Shown here piece by piece: positions 8,039 through 15,327 of a stretch of DNA of 42,594 nucleotides. Source of the DNA: Rhabdonatronobacter sediminivivens (GTDB lineage Bacteria > Pseudomonadota > Alphaproteobacteria > Rhodobacterales > Rhodobacteraceae). The stretch is from positions 1 to 42,594 of the forward strand of contig NZ_JACBXS010000031.1 in the NCBI RefSeq assembly GCF_013415485.1, in the 5' to 3' direction. The translations under genes and the position numbers were made by a program. Below the pieces are notes generated by a model. That model made no database searches. It was not told where the DNA came from and saw only the letters and a list, made by a program, of their open reading frames with translations. Within the stretch, counting starts at the first letter, position 1. Each line of letters starts with the position of its first letter.

Positions 8039-10237
8039 TCAGCCCTGAGCGCAGGTTAACCGTACGGGGGCCTGCGGAACGCCATCGCGCAGGGTGCGTG
8101 CGACGAACTGGTAGTTGGGAAGGCGCAGCAGCTGGTCCGGCGCGACTTCGGGGCCTAACCAGTGCGCGATGTCGCTGGCGTCCTGCGGGCCCAGTCGAAA
8201 TCCCAGCAGCGTGCCGCAGTTGGCCAGAATGGCATGGGCGAGGTCTGGGCCGCGTCCGTCGATCTGGGCAACAGACTGGTTGGCGAGAACCAGGCTGAGC
8301 CCGAACTTGCGGATCTCGGCCATCGCATCGGCCAGGAGCCCATGGGCCCCGTAGGACGGGAACTCGTCGAGATAGACGCGCACCAGCCGCCGCTCCCGGC
8401 TCTCGCGCGTGCGGGCCATGGCAGCGGCGATCAGCCGGACGGTGATGATGCCTCCGAGAATACTTGCGTCGGGTCCACCGACCAGCCCTTTGGCGAGATT
8501 GACGAAGACACTGCGCCCCTCGGACAGTGCCGCGGACAGATCGAGGCTCGTTCGGGCAGTACACAGGATCGGGCGGATCAGTGCATTGCCCGACAGCTGG
8601 GCCAGCTTGCTGGTGATGTAGGGTGCGATGGTGTTGAGTGAGGCGTCGCCCCCGGCCTTCAGGGCGATGTTGTGCCAGAAGCTGCGTATCTGCGGATCCT
8701 GGCACTGCTCGAGCAGCGTGCGCCGAAACGCGGTATCGCCGAACACGCGCTCCATGTCGGCCAGACTGGCCGCGCTGCCATTGCCCTCCATCAGCAACAA
8801 CAGCGCCGCGCGGAAGTAGCTCTCGAACATGGGGCCGAAGGCTTCCTTGTTCGCGCCATAGACAGTCTTGAACAAGGCGATCAACTGATTGGCGATGAAG
8901 TTGCGCTGAATGGACGGGTGTGGCCCGCGGACATCGAGGATATTGAGGGTGAAGGGATGCTCGAAGTCCGCCACGTCGGCGATGATCGCCCTGTAGCGCT
9001 GCTCCGGCGACATGTCCGCGAGGACCTCAGAATGCAGATCTCCGTGGGGATCGCAGACGACCACAGGTACACCGGCGACCATGTCCTGGCGGATCATGGA
9101 TCTGAGCAGGCTGCTTTTGCCGGTGCCGGTAGCGCCGATGACGTAACAGTGCTGGCGCAGGTCGTCCGCAGCGATCATCTGTTTGCGCCCCGCCGCATCG
9201 CTGCCGAGCAAGAGGCCGGGGCCGCGTGGGGGTCGACGGTACCGGGTCGCGGCGACGCGCCGGACCGCCTCAAGGGTGCGGTAATCGGGCACTATCGCAG
9301 GAGCGGGCGTTTCGGGCGGCAGGGCCGTCGAGAGATCGATGTGCGCCGGGGAAATGGCGGCACTGCCTCGGCTGGTGCTGTAGAGCATGGTTGCTGCAAT
9401 CCGCGCCACGCCCGGATCCGCGTCCCTGTGAAACCGCAGCCGGATCTCGACATTGCGCAGCAGCCCCACGCCTGCGAGCCAGCGCCGCACCCGGGCAAAG
9501 CACCAGGCGAGTTGCTCGGGCGCCTGCGCAGCACCGGTGTGAAGCACGGCCTGCAGGCGCGCCGCGGCCTCGCGCAGGGCGCGCAGAGTGGCGGCGGGGA
9601 TCGGACCGGCCGACAGCTCGAGCACGAGATCAAGATCGTGACCGGTCTCCGTCAGGGCAACGAGGCAGGGGTCAAGGCCCGGCATGATGGTGTCGTGCCG
9701 GGCGATCAGAAGGGCGCGCGCCGCCGACTGCAAAGCGCAATGCGGCGCTGGCCGTGTGCCATCGGTTGTCCGCGCCGAGTCCAGGACATCGACACAGGGT
9801 GGCGGCAGACGCAAGGTCTCGCCGACCAGCACAGGCAGTTCCGGAGCAACCGGAGCGAAGCCGGGCAGTGCAACACCGGCGAGAGCCTGAAGCTCACGCA
9901 GCGGCACGCGCGATGGGGCCCCATCGAAACCAGGTGTCCAGCTTGTGATGACGTTCAGCGCCAGCTCCAGCGGATGCGCACGCCGAAGCAGGTAGGTGAG
10001 TTCGAGGCGGCGGGTGAACGCCGACCCTGCTGCGGGAAGGTCCCACAGCAGGGCACTGCGGGCCGGCAGGATCGCTGCGGGGGCTGCACCGACGGGTCTC
10101 AGGCGCAACGCAGTACAGCGCGTTTCGACCGACGGTGCGGCAAAGGGATATTCCGGGCCATGTGGGTCGGGATGGTCCGGAACATCTTCGGCGCACGGCG
10201 TATCACGGGTCGATGCGGCATGGTGTTGATAGTCCAT
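8039..10237 (-). CDS. VirD4/HerA-type P-loop ATPase
   Basis: This 732-residue ATPase belongs to the HerA/FtsK-VirD4 group, which moves DNA or couples it to secretion machinery. A ~350-residue N-terminal region without clear motifs comes first. The motor follows with Walker A GATGTGKS (368-375), the adjoining VVVCDPHGDL, Walker B VYLDEF (D624, E625), and the downstream RKFGLSLVLANQSVAQID and FRLGPQDA motifs seen in conjugation coupling-type ATPases. No N-terminal membrane helix is obvious, so a cytoplasmic hexamer is likely. The ATG at 10237 is preferred over longer starts because it has a purine-rich site and follows the 60-residue gene by 32 bp. No relaxase or other type IV secretion gene is in the window, so its role in conjugation is open. 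Confidence 0.85.
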   Translation of the reverse strand: MDYQHHAASTRDTPCAEDVPDHPDPHGPEYPFAAPSVETRCTALRLRPVGAAPAAILPARSALLWDLPAAGSAFTRRLELTYLLRRAHPLELALNVITSWTPGFDGAPSRVPLRELQALAGVALPGFAPVAPELPVLVGETLRLPPPCVDVLDSARTTDGTRPAPHCALQSAARALLIARHDTIMPGLDPCLVALTETGHDLDLVLELSAGPIPAATLRALREAAARLQAVLHTGAAQAPEQLAWCFARVRRWLAGVGLLRNVEIRLRFHRDADPGVARIAATMLYSTSRGSAAISPAHIDLSTALPPETPAPAIVPDYRTLEAVRRVAATRYRRPPRGPGLLLGSDAAGRKQMIAADDLRQHCYVIGATGTGKSSLLRSMIRQDMVAGVPVVVCDPHGDLHSEVLADMSPEQRYRAIIADVADFEHPFTLNILDVRGPHPSIQRNFIANQLIALFKTVYGANKEAFGPMFESYFRAALLLLMEGNGSAASLADMERVFGDTAFRRTLLEQCQDPQIRSFWHNIALKAGGDASLNTIAPYITSKLAQLSGNALIRPILCTARTSLDLSAALSEGRSVFVNLAKGLVGGPDASILGGIITVRLIAAAMARTRESRERRLVRVYLDEFPSYGAHGLLADAMAEIRKFGLSLVLANQSVAQIDGRGPDLAHAILANCGTLLGFRLGPQDASDIAHWLGPEVAPDQLLRLPNYQFVARTLRDGVPQAPVRLTCAQG

Positions 10238-10269
10238 GGTTAACCTCGCAGGGTTCGGGAAGGGGATGG

Positions 10270-10452
10270 TCAGGAAATCGCGCTGTCGCTTCGGTCGATC
10301 GCGCGTTTCAGCGCGTCCGTCACTGCGCGCGCGTGAGCAGCAGAAAAATCGAGATGCGGCGCTCGGCGGGCGAATTCGGCGATCTCGGCAACTGCCGGAC
10401 AATCGCACACGGCTCGGCTCGGTGCGTATGCGCACTTGTGCTGCTTCAGCAT
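10270..10452 (-). CDS. Small protein upstream of the VirD4-type ATPase (60 aa)
   Basis: This short unrecognised protein has three cysteines near the N-terminus (HKC and CDC) and a helical remainder. A clear AGGAG site precedes the ATG at 10452, and the ATPase gene starts 32 bp after its stop, so it looks like the first gene of that operon. A copy of the ~35-bp element lies 60 bp upstream. It may be a small metal-binding regulator or accessory factor; nothing in the sequence settles this. Confidence 0.5.
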   Translation of the reverse strand: MLKQHKCAYAPSRAVCDCPAVAEIAEFARRAPHLDFSAAHARAVTDALKRAIDRSDSAIS

Positions 10453-10511
10453 GGCAAGGCTCCTGTCTTGTGGGTGGTGTTGCGAAGTCTGGGCGCGCGT
10501 GCGGGCACGCC

Positions 10512-10546
10512 TCATCCGGGCGCAGCGGAAGAATCCGGGGGGTTTG
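10512..10546 (-). promoter_or_regulatory. Recurrent ~35-bp upstream element, copy D
   Basis: Identical to copy A because it lies inside the long repeat, but here it stands 60 bp upstream of a different gene, the 60-residue protein before the VirD4-type ATPase. Confidence 0.6.
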
Positions 10547-10735
10547 TCGGTGGCGGGGATTGTGCGGGTGATGGCGCGGCGCGTCTGTTCGGGAATACAG
10601 CGGGCCACGGGCGCAGCTCTGGGGCAGCATGTTGGTGTGCCGCGGCCCCCTTTCGGGGGCGCGCTGCAGGTTCGGGGAGGTCGACCGCGGGGCGTTGGGA
10701 GGGGGAGGCTTGCGCGGGGCGCGCGGGGCGCGGGC

Positions 10736-11515
10736 TCAGGCCCAGCGGGCCTGCTTGTAGCGCAGCAGGCCGCTCATGGCTTCGCTGACCGCGTCGATGC
10801 GCTGGGTTGCCCCCATGCGCTGGGGCGGACCCATCGGCGTGCGCATCGAGCCCGAGACATCGACGACGAAGACCGTGGCCTCGCCGCGATGGCTGCCGGG
10901 CTTGCGCGGTCGCGCGGCGCCGCCGAAGATGCGGTTCAGATCGGCCGCTGTCTGTGCCTCGGCAAAGCGGCCGTTATGAGTGCGGGCGGCGATGCGCTCG
11001 AGTAGTGCGCGGTCGTAGCCGCCAGGCAGGCCGATGCCGATGGTGTTGATGTTGGTGCGCTGCGCGATCGCGCGGCTGACCATGCGGTCGATCGGCTGGT
11101 TCTCCGGGTTGGGATAGCCGTCCGAGAGCAGCCAGATGCGGCGCAGCAGTCCGGGATGCTGGTCGGCGAGCAGGTCGTTTGCCATGGACAGCCCGGCGGC
11201 AATATCGGTGATCGAGTCGCGCACCAGGCCGGGCAGCCCCTGCACCGCGTCGACCAAGCGCGGGTCGAAAGCGCCCATGAAGGGGGCTGCGAGCCTGGCC
11301 TCCTGGTCGAAGACCACGAGGGCGAGCCGGTCGGGGCAGTAGATCTTGCCGGAACGCGTCGTGGGGCGCGGCGGCGTGGCGACGGCCGGGCTGGCGGGAG
11401 CATCCGTCATGATCACCTGGTGGCGTGGCAGGACGGGCCTGGTCGGCGTGGGCGCGGCGGGTTGCGGTGCTGCGCTCAGGCTGCGGAGCAGGGCGGCGAG
11501 AAGGGTGCGGAACAT
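10736..11515 (-). CDS. Circularly permuted vWA-domain protein, copy 2
   Basis: The translation is identical to copy 1 (259 residues). It has the same rotated vWA order, with the DVSGSM metal-site strand at the C-terminus (D219, S221, S223) and the SDG and TDI motifs ahead of it. It lies downstream of the second 116-residue gene and upstream of the 60-residue and ATPase genes on the same strand. A single transcript across the ATPase is therefore possible, although copy D of the upstream element lies between. Strict identity points to recent duplication or ongoing gene conversion. Confidence 0.85.
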   Translation of the reverse strand: MFRTLLAALLRSLSAAPQPAAPTPTRPVLPRHQVIMTDAPASPAVATPPRPTTRSGKIYCPDRLALVVFDQEARLAAPFMGAFDPRLVDAVQGLPGLVRDSITDIAAGLSMANDLLADQHPGLLRRIWLLSDGYPNPENQPIDRMVSRAIAQRTNINTIGIGLPGGYDRALLERIAARTHNGRFAEAQTAADLNRIFGGAARPRKPGSHRGEATVFVVDVSGSMRTPMGPPQRMGATQRIDAVSEAMSGLLRYKQARWA

Positions 11516-11619
11516 AGCGGTGTCCTTTCTGTCGGAGGGGGTGCTGTGGTCGGGTGTGTCGTGCGGCTGGTCCGCCGCACCCGGAGCCGACACACGGTCG
11601 GCCCCGGGGCGGGCCTGCA

Positions 11620-11970
11620 TCAGGCCAGGCGGGCGATGCAGGTCGGCTCGGCGCACTGCTTGCGCAGGTCGGGCGCGAAGAGGAAGCGCGCGCCGGTGTT
11701 GGGGTTGACGTAGATGGCGCCGAGCAGACCGCGGTTGGTCCGCTTCCAGCCGATCTGCTTGCCCTTGACCGGGAGGACACCGTCCTCGAGCAGGACGGTG
11801 GTGCGCGCGAACATGTCGCGTGCCATGTCGTCGGTGAACACGACGACGGCGTTTGCGCGCGGGGCGCTGCGGGTATCGCCGCCACCGCGGGCAACGGTGC
11901 CGTAGCGGCGCTGGGGATCGTGCGCGCGCCGCGTGTTCGGACCGGCGGGCGTGTCGCTGAAGAATGCCAT
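11620..11970 (-). CDS. Small conserved protein of unknown function, copy 2
   Basis: This is a perfect copy of the 116-residue protein at 4233-4583, with the same ribosome site and the same ~35-bp element 64 bp upstream. It is divergent from the CARF-HEPN gene, with 231 bp between start codons. The two promoters therefore share a region half of which belongs to the repeat. No function is recognised. Confidence 0.7.
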   Translation of the reverse strand: MAFFSDTPAGPNTRRAHDPQRRYGTVARGGGDTRSAPRANAVVVFTDDMARDMFARTTVLLEDGVLPVKGKQIGWKRTNRGLLGAIYVNPNTGARFLFAPDLRKQCAEPTCIARLA

Positions 11971-12033
11971 GTGATCTCTCCTTTTGTTGAGCAGTGTGGG
12001 CGTCGAGGCGCCCCGCCGCTCGGGCGGGCCACT

Positions 12034-12068
12034 TCATTCCGGCGCACAGGTAAAACACCGGGGGTTTG
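12034..12068 (-). promoter_or_regulatory. Recurrent ~35-bp upstream element, copy E
   Basis: Identical to copy B, lying 64 bp upstream of the second 116-residue gene and within the divergent region shared with the CARF-HEPN gene. Confidence 0.6.
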
Positions 12069-12201
12069 CCTGGATGGCGCACCACGCAAGCGCGAAATGC
12101 CCCCCCGATGCCAACGCGGTTGGCAAAAGCGCGCCAGTCCGGCATGATCAAACAGGCGGCTTGCGACAGCGCGCCGCGCGTTCGGGGAAGGAGGATATCT
12201 C

Positions 12202-13839
12202 GTGGCCAGTTTGCTACTCGTGACCTGTGGCGACAGCGATCTTCAGATCGTCCTTCCGGGAGACGCCGAAACATCCCGGCTGATCCGGATGGGCTCCGAC
12301 ACCCAGCGGGCGATCCATGAGCGCCTGCTGTCGGGTGATCTGAGGTATGAGATGCGGCCCGACGCCGCTGACCTGCCCCGTCTCGGCGGATCGAAGCTCT
12401 GGGACAAGGAGGGCAGTCTTGCTGTTGGAGACGCCCCCGAAACCGCTGTTCCTCATGAGCTTTGCGACGCAACGTTGCCGCTTGTCCCGGTGAAACTGGC
12501 AGGGCTCGATCGGCTCTTCCAGCCTGGGACGGAGGGGAAGACGCCCCCGCCGGACACCATCGTGGTTTTCAATACAAAACGTAGCCACCGCGCCGACGAA
12601 CCGATCGCGACCGGCCGAATTCTAGCGGCATGGTTGGCTGATCTGTTCGAATTGCGGCTGGTGGAAGGACCCGGGGAGGTCGGTTGCGGGACGGTCTGTG
12701 CCGTTGATTACATCGACGACACCGTCCCGGCAGACGGCAAGCGCGGCAGGGCGGTCAATCCGGCGGCGGTGCAACGGATCGATGATGTTCTGGCCCGAAT
12801 TTCGAGTGAGGCTGCATCAAATGTCGTCTTCGCCCTGAGCGGCGGCATACCCGTCTACCGTGATCAGATCCGGGCCTGTGCCCGCTTCCGCTTCGCGTCA
12901 GCGCGGTTTTTCGATTGCGTACGCATCGATGATCCCGAGCACGGTCTTCTGACATCGCATGCGCCCACATTCTTGCCATCGGACTCGTTTCACGCTCGCG
13001 GTGAGGTGCGTCGGCTCGTGCAGAAAGGCGATTTTCATGGGGCAAGCGTTCTGGCCGGACAGTTCATCAAGCAGCCGGACGAAAAACGGTGGGCCGTCGC
13101 GACAAGGAAGATCTTCAGATTCCTCGACGGGCAACTGCGCAGCAAAGCGACGGTGCCGGGCCTGACGGGAGGTGTCGACAACGCGCAGACTCCGCGGTGT
13201 CTGCTCGCTGCCTTCCGGGCGGAGGCCGCATTGCGCTCCGAGCGGTTTCTGGAAGCCGTTCTTTGGACATCAACTTTTCCAGATGCGGCCTACATCGACC
13301 TTCTCGAGCGGCTGGAGTTCGTCGAAAGCGTCGACGAAGTACAACGACGGATCTTTCCAAAGCCCGGCAAGGGGTTTCCAGCTGGACTCGTGGGAGGCAA
13401 GGGAAGCGGATTGCCGATCGAAAGGAATGGCCGAAACTATCTCTATCGGAACAGTTACCCAGAGCGGGAGGTTTTTTACAGATTTTTTCCCGAGGACGCT
13501 GAAAGGGGGCTGCGCGGTTATCACGAAGCGATGGGAGCCGAGGCATCAGGCAGCCCCTCCGGCGCACAACAGACAGACGGGCCGGGGATTCGGCTGCGGC
13601 AGATCCGTAACGTCATCTCGCACGGTGCATTGCCCGCCGAGGCCGCAAGCTGGGTCGTGAAATCATTCAGAGGCGCTGGTTTGTGGAGCGACGAGAGTCC
13701 GTTTCTGCTGGAGAATCTTCATGTGCATGATCTGATCGGCAGTCTCACAGGGTGCGATCCCGCCGAAATCTACGAGGACCTCGTCGCCGGAATTTGCGCA
13801 CAGCTCGACAATCACCGCTATGAGAAGGAGCAGCCCTGA
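12202..13839 (+). CDS. CARF-HEPN RNase candidate (Csm6/Csx1-like)
   Basis: This is a likely type III CRISPR ancillary effector that binds cyclic oligoadenylate made by Cas10 and then cuts RNA non-specifically. The N-terminus (LLLVTCGDSDLQIVLPG) and the ligand-loop type motif FALSGGIP (210-217) fit a CARF domain in the first ~260 residues. The C-terminal half is helical and carries the HEPN RxxxxH motif as RNVISH (R469 to H474). The 545-residue length is compatible with the family. It starts at GTG 12202 behind a strong GGAAGGAGG site. It stands apart from the cas operon, just beyond the repeat, and converges with the CARF-AAA gene with 36 bp between. Subfamily assignment needs a profile search. 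Confidence 0.65.
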   Translation: MASLLLVTCGDSDLQIVLPGDAETSRLIRMGSDTQRAIHERLLSGDLRYEMRPDAADLPRLGGSKLWDKEGSLAVGDAPETAVPHELCDATLPLVPVKLAGLDRLFQPGTEGKTPPPDTIVVFNTKRSHRADEPIATGRILAAWLADLFELRLVEGPGEVGCGTVCAVDYIDDTVPADGKRGRAVNPAAVQRIDDVLARISSEAASNVVFALSGGIPVYRDQIRACARFRFASARFFDCVRIDDPEHGLLTSHAPTFLPSDSFHARGEVRRLVQKGDFHGASVLAGQFIKQPDEKRWAVATRKIFRFLDGQLRSKATVPGLTGGVDNAQTPRCLLAAFRAEAALRSERFLEAVLWTSTFPDAAYIDLLERLEFVESVDEVQRRIFPKPGKGFPAGLVGGKGSGLPIERNGRNYLYRNSYPEREVFYRFFPEDAERGLRGYHEAMGAEASGSPSGAQQTDGPGIRLRQIRNVISHGALPAEAASWVVKSFRGAGLWSDESPFLLENLHVHDLIGSLTGCDPAEIYEDLVAGICAQLDNHRYEKEQP

Positions 13840-13875
13840 CAGGCTTCTACCGGTAATGTTCGCCGTGCGGTACGA

Positions 13876-15315
13876 CTACCGGTCAATCTCCCAGTTTCGG
13901 TTCTTGATCGTAGAGATCCGGGTTCGGGTGGTATAGAGCAGATCGGCTACCTCCTTGTCCGACCTCCGCCCCCTGAGGGCGAGCATCACGACTGCCTTTT
14001 CCATATCCTTCGCGATCTCGGGTAGCCCGTAATCCTTGGAGCAGTTGAGGTTCATGATCCGTCGAATGCATTCGGAGAGAACGTCCTCGGCCTGTGCGAC
14101 CACCAGCTTGTTCTCGAATACTGACTGATCAGGATGTCGTTCTTTGCTGTGGTCCGCCGTTGATAGCAGTGCCGCTTCGAGGCCGTGCAATCCGAGCGGC
14201 AGATACTCGGTCAGAGGGTATTGTAACCGTTCCTTCATTTTGCCCTGCAAGATACCATGTCTCGCCGCTAGAGCCTCGGCGAGGTCGACGAAATCATCGC
14301 GTCGAGATGCGGGGGGAAGATCAACGTCACGCACAGCGCCGCGCAGGCTTGCACGGGCCGTGCCAATCTTGTGAATGGCATTTGGTCTGTCGGTCCTGAA
14401 GGTTGCCACGATGGCAATGTCGCTGCGTTCCGAGATCAGGGTCAACGCATCGGCCTGCTCTTCTGACCACGTGTCAAGCCAGCGCACCAGAAGACAGCCT
14501 CCTTGCGCGATTTCGATTCCCTCGGATGGTTCAAGCAACTCGGAAACCGCACCGCCATACCATTTGGCAAACTGCCGGGCTGCATGCCACTTGCCGCTGC
14601 CGATTGGCCCTGTCACCAGTAGCCGCGGCGGTCCGTTGCGTTTGCTGGCAACTGCTGCATTGTGAATCGCCGCAAAGGCTTCCTGTGCAATGGCATCCCC
14701 GACAACAGTACCAGGCAGCAGTGTTTGCTTCGCCTTTTCGGAGAGTTGCGCACGCTTCACCGGACCACGCGGTCGCGATCTCGGACGATACCCTATGGCC
14801 CAGGGAGGCTGGATTTCTTCCACGCCAACCTCTTCGCTATTTTTCGGTGGCCTCCACATCTGAAACATGCGTGGACCGTTGATCGTTAAGCAATCCGCGG
14901 CCAGGAGGAGACATGCCTGCATGGCCGGCGTGCCGCTGGTGGTGTTGAACACCACTTCTTTTGTTTCCCTCTTGTGGTGCGCTTTCTCAATCGTGTTCCA
15001 TGTCGTCGCGTAAAGGCTGTTCAGATCCGTCGGGCCTTTGGGAAGGTCGATCCTGACCGGTGTGAAATCCATCGCGTCCCACCCGAGGTCATCAATGTTC
15101 TTCTCAATTCTGTGGACAAGTTTCTCCCATTTCTGCTCCCTGGGATCATCCTCCCAGAATAGAAGAAGTTTCGTATGCTCAGGACGGATCGTTCGCTCTT
15201 TATTGAACAGATGATACAGAAGACGATAAAGCGGGCTTTGATCGTCATCGAGCTGGGGCCATTTCAGGTCCATGCCTCCAAGAAAAGATACGATAAGCCT
15301 TTTGCAGTGCGGCAT
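13876..15315 (-). CDS. CARF-AAA-HTH regulator, RtcR-like but lacking GAFTGA
   Basis: This 479-residue protein has the RtcR layout. An N-terminal CARF domain carries NTTSGTPAM (124-132), the pattern that lines the nucleotide pocket. An AAA domain has Walker A GPIGSGK (236-242). A C-terminal helix-turn-helix of the Fis sort follows (RRSDKEVADLLYTTRTRIS). In true enhancer-binding proteins a GAFTGA loop contacts sigma-54. Here the stretch between Walker A and the strand AQGGCLLVRW is short, has no GAFTGA, and the usual FLDE Walker B is degraded. It is therefore unlikely to activate sigma-54 RNA polymerase. Its start is 12 bp from the stop of the single-subunit RNA polymerase gene, so the two are co-expressed and may be functional partners (inference). 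Confidence 0.75.
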   Translation of the reverse strand: MPHCKRLIVSFLGGMDLKWPQLDDDQSPLYRLLYHLFNKERTIRPEHTKLLLFWEDDPREQKWEKLVHRIEKNIDDLGWDAMDFTPVRIDLPKGPTDLNSLYATTWNTIEKAHHKRETKEVVFNTTSGTPAMQACLLLAADCLTINGPRMFQMWRPPKNSEEVGVEEIQPPWAIGYRPRSRPRGPVKRAQLSEKAKQTLLPGTVVGDAIAQEAFAAIHNAAVASKRNGPPRLLVTGPIGSGKWHAARQFAKWYGGAVSELLEPSEGIEIAQGGCLLVRWLDTWSEEQADALTLISERSDIAIVATFRTDRPNAIHKIGTARASLRGAVRDVDLPPASRRDDFVDLAEALAARHGILQGKMKERLQYPLTEYLPLGLHGLEAALLSTADHSKERHPDQSVFENKLVVAQAEDVLSECIRRIMNLNCSKDYGLPEIAKDMEKAVVMLALRGRRSDKEVADLLYTTRTRISTIKNRNWEIDR

Positions 15316-15327
15316 GCTGAATCCCCA

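Larger units (their letters stand above)
10491..12159. repeat. 1669-bp direct repeat, copy 2
   Basis: Same orientation and, apart from one base, same sequence as 3104-4772. The left boundary falls between the ~35-bp element and unique DNA before the 60-residue gene. The right boundary falls 42 bp before the CARF-HEPN gene. Recombination between the two copies would remove or circularise a 7387-bp segment holding the penicillin-binding protein and the VirD4-type ATPase. Confidence 0.95.

Noticed and set aside
8672..10243. 523-codon plus-strand frame opposite the VirD4-type ATPase
   Set aside because: The minus strand encodes Walker A and B motifs in order; the plus-strand product is low-complexity Arg/Gly-rich sequence.
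3125..12068. Recurrent ~35-bp element as a small coding gene
   Set aside because: The minus-strand frame through the copies looks similar, but no start codon with a ribosome site gives a consistent product; the constant distance to start codons fits a control site better.
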